A stretch of 64,000 bases of DNA from Ailanthus altissimus (GCA_946807835.1 OX327712.1:16944001-17008000), one strand, 5' to 3'; shown: positions 23,276 to 35,800, numbered from the stretch's first letter. The notes: generated from the letters alone by a model not told the origin. Translations and numbers: made by a program.

Positions 23276-24134
23276 AAAAGTTTATATTAGAATTTGTGTT
23301 CAAGTATCATCTTAAGTACACATGAATATTGAATTTTATATTTATGTAATAAATAAAAAATTTCATTAATTATTCGTTAATTAAATTTATTAAGGTTACA
23401 TTTGTTGGTGTTATATGCGTGTACACTTGTGTGCATAATTTAATAATAATAACATAACACATGTGCAATGTAATAAAAATATAATACACATTAAAATAAT
23501 CTTATTACACTAATGAGATTATGGGATTCACCCTTAAAATATATTTTAAATAATTTTAGTTAAAAATGTGATGTGCTTTCATAAATTAAAATAATAATTT
23601 TTTATTTTTTAAAATGTACGAAGCAATTGTTACTTTAATTTATAATTTTAGTTGACAAAAACTAAAGTATTAAAAAAATTTTTTTGCTTTTAAAATCAGC
23701 TCACTATCTATCTTCATCCAACTCGGCCATTATATAGTTATAGACAAGCTTTACCTTTGATTTAACTAATTAAAAGAATTTAGCATGCCAAGTGTTGAAG
23801 TATGACAAGGCATTCTCAATACTTAGTCAATGCTTCAACATGGTGGCAAAATTCTAAAGCAAATGGTGGCAAAAACATTACGACCTTTTACTATTTTTAA
23901 TTGAATTGAAAAACATTCTTTTGCTTAGCATCAATTTTATGGCCGAATAAACATACAAAGAGTGGCATTGATTGATTAAAAAGTTGCCACCGTATACTTT
24001 GATTTCATATATCATATAATAATTTTAAGGGGAAGAAAACAACAAATGAAAATGATAATTGTATTTGATTTCATATATATATATATATACTGCCGATAAA
24101 AATTTTTATTTTTATTTTTTTTAAATAAAAATTT
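23276..24134. other. AT-rich intergenic DNA
   Basis: Contains an (AT)n run at about 24077-24090. I see no gene or recognisable element. Confidence 0.5.
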
Positions 24135-24690
24135 TTATTTAATAATATTTAAATAAGTATCCATACAAATTATTAGCATAATGTAAGATATACACTAAAT
24201 AAATAAAAGTATCAAGTTTCACTTAGTACAATTTTAAATTTAATAATTAAAATTTAATTACTCGATACTTTCAAGTAATGAGTGAATAATTAATTTAATT
24301 TAAATAAAATGATAATTATTTTATTTAAATAATAATTATATATACTAATGTCAAATTTAGTACCCATATAAATTATTGACACAATTTGAAATATACATTA
24401 GGTAGATAAAAGTATTAAGTTTCATTTAACATAATTTTAGGTTTAACAATTAAACCTTAACTACTCCTCGAGACTCTAAAATAAATAAGTGAATAATTAA
24501 TTTAATTTAAATAAAATAAAATAATAATTATTTTATTTAAATAGTAGCTATATCTATCAATACCCAATTTAGTATCCATACAAATTATTGGTACAATTTG
24601 AGATATACACTACGTAGATAAAAGTGTCAAGTTTCACTTTGCACAATTTTAGATTTAACAATTAAACCTTAGCTACTCCCTGAAAGACTC
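24135..24690. repeat. Tandem repeat of about 205 bp, three copies
   Basis: The landmark 'ccata(c/t)a(a/t)aaattatt' recurs at 24161, 24364 and 24576. Each time it is followed by 'agatataca(c/t)ta', 'aagtttca(c/t)tt' and 'taacaattaaacctta(g/a)cta'. The copies are diverged by point changes and small indels. The array lies in the 3' part of the family D LTR and is absent from the 34-kb copy. Confidence 0.75.
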
Positions 24691-25845
24691 TAAAGTAAAT
24701 TCATATTTTTTAAAATATTTTAGATCGAACAATTTGATTCGGTGCGCTACCCACATGCTCAACGCGTACACTTCATATAGTGAGACTCCCTAAGCTCACA
24801 CCCATTTTGTCTCACGGAACATTTCTGTAAATCCATAACTGATGCCCCACACACACACGTTATGGATAATACAAAATGATGAGTTAAACTATACAAGTTG
24901 AGGTTAATCCATATTCGTACAATCCCTCCATCATTAATATCTTAGAAGAGTGGAGACATAGATCAATAGCGTCAAGTCCCATATTACTCAATCATAAACT
25001 TATCTCTTTTGATTCGTATTCCAATAAATAATATATGCAAATTCATTTACAATATTATTTACTACACAGGAAACTCTTTCCCGAGTTAAATGCTTATGTC
25101 TATAAGACTTCCTAGAATACAATCTTAGAGCATCTGGATATTTAACTCACCCATATGAGCTGATGGATCCTATATCTACACACACCGGACTCCATAAGTA
25201 TCAGATCATACCCAGCGACACCCAGCTGTCAGACTATGAAAGGTCTCTAACATGTGTGGAACCTAAGTATAGTGGATCACTCATAAGCCTACCGTAGTGC
25301 TTAGGTCTAGGGACCACGAATACTACTCAACTCTAGACCCTCCACTGACAGATTTATGGAAAATCTATTGGAGGTATTCATTAAGTCTAGTTCAGTATCC
25401 AGTCCTTACTAAATACATGTACATCTATATAAGCTTAACTAAGCTTATGGTTTGTTAAGATAAACCATTTGGAGTATTCAAATATGGATATACATTGATA
25501 TATATAAATTGGTTCCGTTTGATAAACCCTGTATTGGAGGAAATAGGTTAGGAACATTTAATTTGAGAACATATTTACACAATGATATTTCTTAGTAACG
25601 CTTGCAATTATTTACAATTATGTCATTGTAAGTATATTATCAGGTCTTTCTCCCATTTCAGATAATATTTTAATTCTTTAGACTTGATCTAAACTCCTTT
25701 ATATCAATATAATGTCTAAAATGTTATAAGCATCTTACATTAATAAAATTAATTAGTGATTTAATAAAATATTTATTTATTACATAAGTATGAAAATACA
25801 ATATTCATACAAAATTAGGATGGCACATGAGTACAAATCCTAACA
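24135..25845 (-). mobile_element. LTR-like repeat, family D, minus orientation
   Basis: The minus strand begins TGTTAGGATTTGTACTCATG at 25845. Its sequence matches, in inverted orientation, the segment at 34.1-35.3 kb over more than 1 kb. Shared landmarks include the complement of 'catctggatatttaactcacccatatgagc' and a 'gatcgaacaatttgat' block. It has no ORF. I read it as an LTR, solo or fragmentary, but its left end and any target duplication are not identified. Confidence 0.6.
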
Positions 25846-26150
25846 ACATACTTGTAACATTTCAGATATTATATTGATCTAAAGAAGTTTAGATTAAATC
25901 TAAAGAGTTAGATCCTTATTTGAAATAGGAGAAAAACCTGGGAATGTACTAACAATGACATAGTTACAAAGAATTACAAGTGTTGCTAAAAAATGTTATT
26001 GTGCAAGTATGTTCTCGAATTATAAGTTCCTAATCTATTTCTACTGATGTAAGGACTGTCGAGTAGAGCTGATTTATATAGATCAATGTATATTTGAATT
26101 ATCTAGATGGTTAATTTTAGAAGACCATGAGCTTAATAGAAGCTCATATA
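25430..26150. repeat. Long imperfect inverted repeat (two family D ends, head to head)
   Basis: The left arm, about 25430-25743, is the inverted counterpart of the right arm, about 25848-26150. The spacer is about 104 bp. Matching blocks include 'attatattgat(a/c)taaag(g/a)agtttaga' and 'atgacat(a)agtta'. The right arm is a plus-oriented family D fragment lacking the first 100 bp or so. A transcript crossing this locus could fold into a hairpin with arms of about 300 bp. Confidence 0.7.
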
Positions 26151-26384
26151 GGGTATCTTAGAACCCCATATGGTTCTGTGTTCGAACCTTGGGAAGACAA
26201 AAAAAATGAATGGGGACTTCGATATCCTTTGAAAGGTAGTACCCTTGCTAGATAAGGGGAGGGGCCTCATAATAACTATCCTTTGATATGGTTTACTTAT
26301 CCAAATTATCAGTCCCATGATTAGAATTATGGTTATAACATAAAACTCATCGCAAGTATCTTTCGATGGTTGAGCGACCATACC
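26151..26384. other. Short unassigned segment
   Basis: Contains gttcgaaccttggga at about 26172, which resembles the B box of tRNA-derived SINEs. I see no A box or poly-A tail at the right distance, so no SINE is called. Confidence 0.3.
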
Positions 26385-27444
26385 TCAATCTATTAATTAC
26401 ATATATTCCTATGGTAATGAGAATAACTTGAGATTTATTACGAATAAGTTCTATTGACTATATATGCCAATTAGGTATATTCCTATCTTAATTTGAAACT
26501 TGTAGATGCTACTCTATAATCATGTATTAGTTTGTCTAGGTCTAAACACTAGGATGCCTTTCTTAAGTTTATCCAAGTATTCCATAATTATCCAATCATT
26601 ATTTCTACCATATTGAAAGCATTAATAACAAACAATTGAATAATAATTGAGTTCATATTAATGGGATTAAACAAATTAAATATAGTTTAATTCTATAACC
26701 TTAGATAATAAAATTATAGCAACATGATAAGAGTTTGATGGATAAAAACAATAATAAACATGATATAACCTATGTAAACCGAATTTATAAAGGCTTTATG
26801 GCTCCCAATTAATCATTGAGCCTGGTTGAATCCCCCAAATGATTAGTAAATATTATTTTAATCTTGTGTAAACTCTCTTTTAAATAGATTCAAATATTGT
26901 TCTTACCCGATTTAGGATATTTTGTGGGTTAGAAATGAGTTAAGGTTAAGCTAGGGTTGAATTGAGGGCTGGTCAATCCTCCTATGAGTTTCAAAAAGTG
27001 AACTTTTATAGTTTCAGAATATAGTTCAATGTCGTGGCATTAGTTTATGAATGCTAGTGTGTTCTCTCAAATTTGCTCTAACATTGTGGCATTTTTCTTC
27101 TCCAACATTGGAGCGCTATCAACGCTGCCATATTTCATTTGAACACTAGAGTGTTCTTCTATTTGGCTAAAACGGCAAAGGTCCTAGAATTTTCACAATG
27201 GCATTCAATAATCACAATGTTGTGGTGTTCATCATATCTTATGAACGCCAGGGCTTTTAATGATAAACATTGGGGCATTTTTCTCATTTCTAAAATCCTT
27301 GCCTGTTTTGCTCCAATTTTATTCTTTCTCATCTTAACATAATAAAACCCTGTAAAAACAACATAAACAGTTCTTAAATTACTCAAAAATAGATAATTTC
27401 CAAGATAATATTTGGTCTAAATATATGTCTAATTACACCCTTCA
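26385..27444 (-). mobile_element. Family A LTR, left-truncated
   Basis: Matches the solo LTR at 14.1-15.5 kb from its middle onward ('tatattcctatgg', 'tatatgccaa(t/c)taggtatattcctat', 'tgtctaggtctaaa'). It ends in ...ACACCCTTCA, that is, TGAAGGGTG on the sense strand. A TATA box is readable on the minus strand at about 27002-27014 (AAACTATAAAAGTTC). The left part of the LTR is missing. Confidence 0.65.
27015..27290 (-). promoter_or_regulatory. Decayed inverted-repeat array upstream of the TATA box, family A LTR
   Basis: Repeated words such as aacattggggcat, aacactagagtgttc, acattggagcgct and aacgccagggct correspond to the array at 15.13-15.35 kb, but most CG dinucleotides have become CA or TG. 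That is what methylated CpG decay would give. The position just upstream of the TATA box is unchanged. Confidence 0.55.
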
Positions 27445-27448
27445 TATC

Positions 27449-29015
27449 TGTTTACGCTCAAAATGTAATGCAGCTATCGTAGTATAGATTGAAGTGTTGA
27501 TCCCACGGGAAGCTTTAGGCAGTGTAGGTTATTGAAATACAAATATTAAAGCAGTAGCAAAGGAGAAAATTAATTAATTAGTTTAAGTGGCTGAGATAGA
27601 ATTGTCTATGAATTGAGAAAAATGTCTTATGATGATGTAAGTAAAGTTTTGAGAATCACAATTATACTTTATAAATCTACTTTACACTTTGATTCAATGT
27701 TTATAACTCACTTGAAAATTTAACATCCTAAACAATTAATCGAAAGATATGTAAAATATAGCACATTTGATAACACATGTATTTAATATGACTAAACTCT
27801 TTTACAAATATTAACACAAATCATGTTCATTTATACAAGTTATCTAAGATCGACAAGATATTATTTTGACAATATTGCAGTAAAAAATTAACTTGAATAT
27901 CAAACAGTTATTGTCTTTACATATTACCAAAGATTGACAATATATCGATTGATAATATTGTAGTAAAATATTAACATTTAAAACAATGTAACCAATAACA
28001 ATTATAATTCAACAAGAATCACATAAAGAAAACATGACTAAAAATATATGAAACATGAGAATTATAATCTCTGGATTATAGAAAAAATAATAGATGAGAG
28101 TTTAGGCACAAACAAACTTACAAACATTTTTAACTCTTGACAAAGAATCAAAGTATGGAAGTAAATTTATTACATATAAAAGTTCATCACTAGCCTTGTC
28201 AAGAACTCTAGCCTAACTTACAATATATGTTAATGAGAAGAAAATAAGAGAAAATTATCTAATGTTTAAAATGTCCTAAGAGTGTCCTTATATAGGCAAT
28301 GAATGGAAACATGTTTAGTATGACTTCAATCTTTAATAATTTAGGCCAACTACTCGTTCACCTAATTGTAATACCTTTTTGATAATATAAATTACCAATG
28401 TAGCCTTTTTAGCCGACATAAAAGTTGTAATATTTTGTCTCTTCTTTCCATAGCCACTAGATTCATATAATTTAGATGAGTATCCAATGAGATATGGGCA
28501 AAGTTCTAAAGATATGTTAAATTTTGGCCAACAACCCTTTTACCAGTTTGTAATACAATTTGGTCTATGATAACGGTTGATTTGGAATTTACCATCAACA
28601 TAAGAGTTATTAATGATTGAGTCATTATTTCACAGCATCAAGAATCATACTGATTGGGTATGTAGTTTATGAAATAAGGTCCAAATACATGAGGTGGGTC
28701 AAGCTAAGCAGAAGTTATAATCCAATTTTATTGTATCCCAATTTTGGCTCATAAAATGTTGGATTTGGCTTTTTAACTGTTCTTCAAGTTTGTGTAAGAT
28801 TGAGTCTTGTTACTCTAGATTTAAGAATGTCTTCATTTTGATTTCTACATTGAGACTTACGTCTATTTTATCTAAACCTGTGCAAATAACATTTATTATT
28901 CACAATTTAAGGATAATACTTTATTTAAATCCTAAAAATATAAAAAAGTTAAAAATTATTGACATTAAATGGTAACTGAATCTCTTAATAAATATATATT
29001 TCAATGTGTTCATCA
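27449..29015 (-). mobile_element. Solo LTR related to family A, with target duplication
   Basis: 1567 bp, TGTTTACG...TTCATCA, flanked by atatc at 27444-27448 and 29016-29020. It has the conserved U5-type block 'gttgatcccacggga' near 27503 and, on the minus strand, a TATA box (CCTATATAAGG) near 28290-28300. It inserted exactly at the border of the preceding family A LTR. Unlike its relatives it has no GC-rich array upstream of its TATA box. Confidence 0.72.
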
Positions 29016-29020
29016 ATATC

Positions 29021-30139
29021 CCTTCTCCTTTTCACTTCCACTGTTAATTCAAGTGTTATAGCTTAATAATAGGTTCTTTAAAATATCTTAGAAATAATTT
29101 ATCTTAATAAATTTTTTTTGAAAACTAACTAGCTTATAGCAATAGTATTATTTTAAATAATACTACACATACAAGCTAAATTATATAAACTCACCTAGTC
29201 TATTTGACGTAGCCTTATCAGATTGGTCAAGATATTATTACTTTGTTTATTTTATTTATTATTTTGTTTTTCTTCATCATTTTTATACTTCTAACCATTT
29301 TATGCCATGTTAGAAAGTATAAGTAAGTTTGCATGTGTTGGCTTAGAAAACCTATGATTTTAAACAATAGTGCAAAACAAGATAACTCAAAAATAAAAAT
29401 TTAAACAAAATAGAAAGGCATTTTAGGAATCATATTGGCATTGCATGAGACTGAATTTGAACACAAGCTTGATGTTAATAAAGAGATAATTTTATCAGTT
29501 TTCAGAAGAATTTGAGAGATGTCAATTTTGATGTTTCTACGATAGGTTATTGCCAAATCATTCAACCATGTGTAGTATGAAGGGTGAAAAGTGTTTAGCT
29601 ATTTTGGCCAAAGTTATTTGGGGCTTTAACTGCCAAGTTGGTTTTCTAATAGGTTTCATAATCGATTTGAGTCAATAGCTAACTTACTCAAAGAAGTTAA
29701 CTAGTTTAGGTAAAGCATTAAGTCTGTTTGAACATGGAAAGCTAATTCTCTCATTTTCTTTTATAAACATCTCATTCAAGACAACTCAAAGGACATTAAT
29801 CCATTATATTATAACATCCTTGAGCTTCATTGTGCTTACACCTTCAATCACACAAAATTAAGAGTGTCTAAATCTTCATATTTACTCATTTATGAGTTTT
29901 AATCATATGTATTTAAATTACCACTTATATTTAGTTATTTAAATGTCAATGAGAAACACTTAAAAGTTGAGTGATTTACTCATTCATGATATGGGTTTAA
30001 TTGGTTCCTTGAAAACTATTTGTTGTAAGGGTTTTTTGACACTTTAAAATTCAATTGTATTTGATTCTTGGCCTAGAGTTAGGACACGACTAATGGAATC
30101 CTCAAGGCCATAACTTAGGGCATTGACATAAGATGTGTG
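29021..30139. other. AT-rich DNA, no gene recognised
   Basis: Probably includes the U3/R part of the LTR whose U5 follows at 30140, but I cannot place its start. Confidence 0.4.
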
Positions 30140-32345
30140 GAGTGCCAGACCACGTAAACATACAGTGTTAAATTTAAATTTCTCCTTTCCTTACTATTTT
30201 TAATTATCTGCGTTAATTATTTGCTTGTATTTAGTTATTTCATCACTTGTGAATTTAATTTTTTTTTCAAATTTGAATTCTTCTAGGTATCTAAAAGGAG
30301 AAGAAACAAATGTTTTTGGATAGTGGTCATTCAAGGCACATAACTAGTGACTTAACAAAGTTTAAATGCTTCATCAAAATAAAAAATGGAGGATATGTGA
30401 CATTTGAGGTTAAGGCTAAAGGAAAAATCCTTGGCATAGGTAATTTTGGGAAAAAGGCAATCATAATTATTGAAAATATTGTTTTTTTGTTGGGAACTTA
30501 AAACTAATTTCCTTAGTATAAGCCAAGTTTTTGAAAAAGGTTATAAGATTATTTTTGAACTTACATTGCTTTGTAGTGAATATTAGTGATATATGATTTT
30601 GTTTCTTTAAAAAGACATGATAATGTTTATATTATTGACATAAATGTGCATCCTCATATGATAAATATTTTTTCATTTTATTTATTTATTTATAGTGTGA
30701 GATTAAAACATGCAAACATGCAATTGATTTCAAATTTTTTTAAAAATGATCTTTTAGAGGGCTTACTAAAATACTTTTTCTAAAAGAAAAGTTTATGAAG
30801 CATGCAAATTTAGAGAACAAATGAAAACATCTTTTAAAACCAAAGATTATATTTCAACCATAAAACCTTTTCAACTACTTCGCTTGGAGTTAATTAGACC
30901 TTTTAGGGTAGATAGCCTTAGTGGCAAGCATTATGCCTTTTGTGATAGTTGATCATTTTTTTTAAGATTCATTTGGGTTTTGTTTTTGGCTTAAAAATTT
31001 AAAACTCTAAATGCTTGATAAATTTTTGTAAAATAGTACAAATTGAGAAAGACTGCTTCATTTTATGCAATAAAATGATCATGGTAAAGAGTTTGGAAAT
31101 TATTCATCCATTGACTTTTATAATGAGTATGGCATTCAACATCAATTTCATCACCTACAACTCCTTTGTAAAATAGAGGTTTTTATAAGAAAAAATAAAT
31201 CTATTCAAAAAATGGCTAGAAGCATGGTGCATGAAAATGCTTTATCTCAATACTTTTAGGTCAACGCTATTAACAAAACTTGTTATGTTTTAAACTAGGT
31301 GTTAATTAGATCTTCTCAATAAAAATTATATGAGCCTTAAAGAATAGAGAATCAAACATTAGATATTTTGCATATGATTTATCTTAAATATTAAAGATAA
31401 CTAAGGCAAATTTGACTCAAAATTTATTGTTGAAATTTTCTTGGTTATTTTATATTGAGCAAAGCTTTTAGAGCTTTTAGTAAAAGAACCCTAGTTATTG
31501 AAGAATATTCTAAGTATGTTATTTTTTATGAATCTAATCAATCAATTTCAAAAAATTTGAATGAGGATGGGTTTCTAGATAAGGCAAAGAGTGCCTATAG
31601 AATTCAACTTTAAGAAAATAAAAAGGGAGAACAAAATGGTATTTCCATACAAGCAAATGAGAATCCATGGAAAAGAAGGAAGATGATCAAACTTAAGTGG
31701 ATTAAGCTGATAATTATGCCTAGTCACTTTGTAAGGCATAAAGGTTTGCATCTTCTGATCCTTTAGAAAATATTATTGGTGATACATCTTAAGAAATTTA
31801 TAATAGAGCAACACTTAGGAATATATGCAATAACAGAACATCTACATTTCAAATTGAACTTAAAAATTATTCTTGAAGTCAAACAAAAATTAGACTTGGA
31901 TAATGGCAATGCAGGAAGAGTTAATCAACTTGAGAGAAATCAAGTATGAAAACTTGTTCTTAGACCGAAACATCAATCCTAATAGGCATTGAATGAGTGT
32001 TTAAAAACAAGATTGAAGAATTCAATGTGGTGGTTAGGTATAAGACTGAACTAGTAGCCTAGGATACAACTAAGAAGAAAAGATAGATTTTGATGAGACA
32101 TATGCACTCATAACTAGATTAGAATCTATTATAATATTACTTGCACATGCATGTTTAAAAGATTGACTCTTTTATCAAATGGATTTTAAAAGTGTCTTTT
32201 TGGATGGTTTCATTATGAAGGAAATGTATATGGACCAACCTTCTAGTTTTGAAAGCTATATAATTCCAATTCATATATATAGGTTGACTATAGATTTATA
32301 TAGGTTGAAGCAAGCACTTAGGGCATGACATGAAAGGCAAAGTAA
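30140..32345 (+). mobile_element. Copia relic (possibly Sirevirus-like): U5, PBS trace, pol fragments
   Basis: A U5-like segment with 'gccagaccacgtaaac' is at about 30150. A weak PBS ('taggtatctaaaag') at about 30284 leads directly into a protease frame (MFLDSGHSRHITSDLTKF, 30310-30501), so gag is deleted. Traces of pre-integrase, then integrase (PFVIVDHFF.DSFGF at about 30930), and reverse transcriptase follow. The RT reads DETYALITRLESIIILLAHACLKD, FYQMDFKSVFLDG and LYRLKQALRA between 32090 and 32330. Many stops. It ends inside RT, where a different sequence starts at about 32350. Confidence 0.72.
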
Positions 32346-32379
32346 AAAAATGGCTGAAGCAAGGATTCATATATATAGG

Positions 32380-32541
32380 TTGACTACTAAAAAAATGGGC
32401 TTCACTAATACCAATTTAATGTTAGTAAATGGTTTTACTAACAACACTTTACAGTGTCAGAGCAGCTAGAGTTAGAAATTTTTTAACACTTTTTTAGATG
32501 TTAGCGATTTTCTAACACTTTACTGTTACCATGGTATTTGA
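32380..32541. other. Possible terminus of a CACTA-type transposon
   Basis: The text 'gactactaaaaaaatgggctt', followed by short inverted words (gttagtaaatggttttactaac at about 32422-32444), resembles the terminal and subterminal organisation of En/Spm elements. A 25-bp minisatellite follows, as subterminal repeats often do. I found no opposite end and no transposase. Confidence 0.3.
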
Positions 32542-32666
32542 AGATCACCGACACTATAGTATTAGCAGATCACTGATACCATGGTATCAACAGATCACTA
32601 ACACCATAATATCAACAGTTTATTGACAGCATAGTTTCAACAGATCATTGACACTATAGCATTAGA
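32542..32666. repeat. 25-bp minisatellite, five units
   Basis: Units start at 32542, 32567, 32592, 32617 and 32642. Consensus is about agatcactgacaccatagtatcaac with several substitutions per unit. The second unit contains the perfect 14-bp palindrome gataccatggtatc. A degenerate partial unit precedes the array. Confidence 0.85.
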
Positions 32667-34099
32667 AGGTTATATAAATAAACTCATGATTTTTTATTCA
32701 ATTTTTAAAATTATTTAATTAAATATTTTAAACTCATATTCTATATAAATTTTATAAACTTCAATAATCTACAATTTTTCCTTAAAAATTAATATCACAA
32801 TTCAATGTCTTTTAATAACTAGAAAACATATATCATCTAAAATTTGGTACAAATGTCGAAAGCTGATAATAGAAGTCTCACAACAGTATATAACCATTAA
32901 AGATACTCTAAAAATTTGAAAGATTAAGCATATTATCATAGAACACTTAAAAAAAACAATGTACTCTACCAAAACACGAGAAATCTTAAAAATCTTTGTA
33001 ATTTAAAAGTTGAACAATTTAGTTAACTTATAAATATTTTAATAAAATTTAAGAAAAACATATATATAAATATATGCCTATGCCATAGATGCTTTCACAA
33101 AGATTTTTTTCCTTTTTGGTATTCCTTCAAAAATACCCCTTTTAACGACAGCCGTGTGTGTAGCAAACTTGCAAGAATTGAACAAGACATTAACACACAT
33201 ACAGATTATGAATATTTACAAAATATTAAAGTTATTCAAAAATCAAAATACTTTCAAAACAATTATATTTATATCATTCATTTGCCTCATCTATTCCCAC
33301 ATCAAAACCATCACAATTTGGTCTCGAATATATTACAACATCATCTTTTCCATCAATCTTAACCGAAGGCAATCTTAAATCACCAACTACTACAGTAGTC
33401 TTAGGTGGATGAAGGTTTAAATCATGGTTCTTTTTTCCATGTTTAGTCTAAATTGTATATGTGGCCAAAAATTCTTTTCCAAATAAGTGAATTCCTATTA
33501 AATCAAGAATTCCTATTAAATGGGGATTAAGAAACTCCATGTTGCAACAAGTATTATATAAACATCTTAGTGACGTCCTATTTTCAAAATTAAGCATAGC
33601 AAATTGCAAAAACTCATCAACACTCACTTAATCCTCTTTTGATAGTTTATCACTTGATCTCTATGTTTTGTCCATGTCAAACACAACAATTTTACAATTT
33701 CTCAAATATATAAAATTGCAGATTATAGAATTGAAGTTACATAATACTACAACAACAAAAACAAAATACACGATCATAACCCTAAAACAATAGCAAAAAC
33801 ACTAGCCATACAACTCCAAAATAGAAGCAAAACAAAATTCATAAGCAAAACAACCATAAAACATTAGTCAACACTTTTAATTAGTTATATTTGGTACAAG
33901 GCAAGTACTAATATAACACTTTCATATTAGTTTTATATGGGCAAGTAAACTAGTAAAAAAAAGTGAACCATATTAGAAATATAATTTCTATTAATGAATA
34001 GTTTCAAGTATGAAAAATAATTGAAGACAATAATAGAACAAGTTAGCTAATTTGTTGAAGATGGTACTTACTTACCATTCTATTTTGTAAGAATATTTA
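32667..34099. other. AT-rich DNA, no gene recognised
   Basis: Two overlapping ORFs of about 70 codons near 33154-33378 have no recognisable domain and look like chance. I see nothing else. Confidence 0.45.
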
Positions 34100-35800
34100 A
34101 ACAATGAAAATTTTAATAAAATTATTAATATTAATTATATGGTACAGAACTTGTTACTTTTTAGATATTGTAGATTTAAAAGAGTCTAGATCTAATCTAA
34201 ATGAGTTTAAGTCAACGCTAAAAGTTAGCATTTTGAGAGTTAGAACCTTTTTTGAAATAGGACAAAGACTTGAAAATATATTAGTAATGACATAATTGCA
34301 AAGAGTTACACTGGTGTTAAAAATATCATTATGTAGTATGTTCTCAAAAACATCATTCTTGATCTATGGTTGTTAACACGGGTTAATTAGTAAACCTTCC
34401 AGATAGTGTGTATCTATTTGACTCTTTCAAATGGTTAGTCTTAGTAGACCGTGGGTTTAATGGAAACTTGTATAGACATATAGGTATTTAGTAAGGACTG
34501 TATACTGAACAGACTCACGAGGACCTCTAATAGACATCCCATAGAGCTGTCAACGGAAAATCTTTTCAAGTTAAGTAGTATTTGTGGCCTTTTAACTTAT
34601 GTTCCATAATAGGCTTATGAGTTATCCATCATACTTTGATTCTACGCATGTTAGAGACTTTTTATGGTCTGATCTCTAGGTGTCATTAGGTATGATTTGA
34701 TACTTATAGAGTCTGATGTACATAGATATGGAATCCGTTAGCTTATATGGGTGCGTTGTATATCCAGATGCTCTGAGATGGTATTTTAGGAAGTTTTGTG
34801 GCCACAAGCATAAATCTCAAAAAGTATTTTTTTGTAAGGTTAAATAATATTACAAAATAGTTTGTGGATATTGTTTACGAAAATATAAATTTGAAGATAA
34901 GTCATGGGCGAACCTATAGAGATTTGATGATAATGATCTATGTCTCTATTCTTCTAAGATATAGGTGACAAACGGGCTATATGTATATAGTTCACCTCAA
35001 CTTGTATGGTTTAATGCATCATTTTGTAATATTCTTAACTTATGTATAGGGTATCATTTACAGACTTATGAAGGAATCTGTAAGACAAACAAGTGTGAAC
35101 CTAGAGAGTCTCACAATATGAAGTGTACTCATTGAGTACTGGGTAATGAACAAGGTCGAACAGTTTGATCTAAAAAATTTAGAAAGTAAAATTTATTTCA
35201 AGATCTCTCAAGAAGCACACGTGTCAAGGTCTAAGTGTTAAGCCTATATTTTATTAGTTAAAGTGGTTAACTAATAAAATTGTGACACTTGGGATTTGCA
35301 TGTCCACAATGTGTGACACATAAAACATGCATAGAAAAGGAAGCATGACAAGTGGCTTGTGCTTGTCATGCATGTTTACAAGTGTTGTCAACTTTGGTCA
35401 TGCATACTTTGTAATTAAGCAAGCTGTTAGCATATCATTGGCTAAAGGAGACAAACTTTGTAATTGTTGCAAATTGATCCCCAATGCATGATTTGGCCAT
35501 TTATAAGGGAAATTTTACAATTGTTGCACAAGGTTCCCTTCAGCCTTTTTTGGCCAAATAAAAGAGAGAGATAAACAAGTTATTGCTGGAGATTACATAC
35601 TACTATTCTAGCTCTTATAATCCCACTGCCACTGAGGATTAGAATTGTGCGCAATTATACTTTCGTGTGAGACTCCAGAAATTAAAACTTCACAAAAGGT
35701 CTTCAAGGATGAGTTTGTTAATGTAATAGACTTAAATTAAGTGTGTCTTTACTAAATGGGAAATTAGATTTCAATTTCGCTGTACAAAGTCTGTATAACA
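34100..35800 (+). mobile_element. LTR-like repeat, family D, plus orientation
   Basis: Matches the inverted copy at 24.7-25.8 kb throughout 34139-35200. Downstream it carries a likely TATA box ('ggccatttataaggg', about 35490-35505) and a perfect hairpin, GCATGACAAG/CTTGTCATGC, at 35343-35371 about 130 bp before it. The right end is uncertain. It has no ORF or PBS, so it is a solo or fragmentary LTR. Confidence 0.55.

Noticed and set aside
24135..24690. CRISPR-like array
   Set aside because: Repeats of about 205 bp without unique spacers, in a plant genome; an ordinary tandem repeat.
26165..26200. tRNA or SINE suggested by gttcgaaccttggga
   Set aside because: Only a B-box-like word is present; no A box, cloverleaf or poly-A tail could be found.
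33154..33378. Two overlapping ORFs of about 70 codons
   Set aside because: Low-complexity composition and no family resemblance; probably random.
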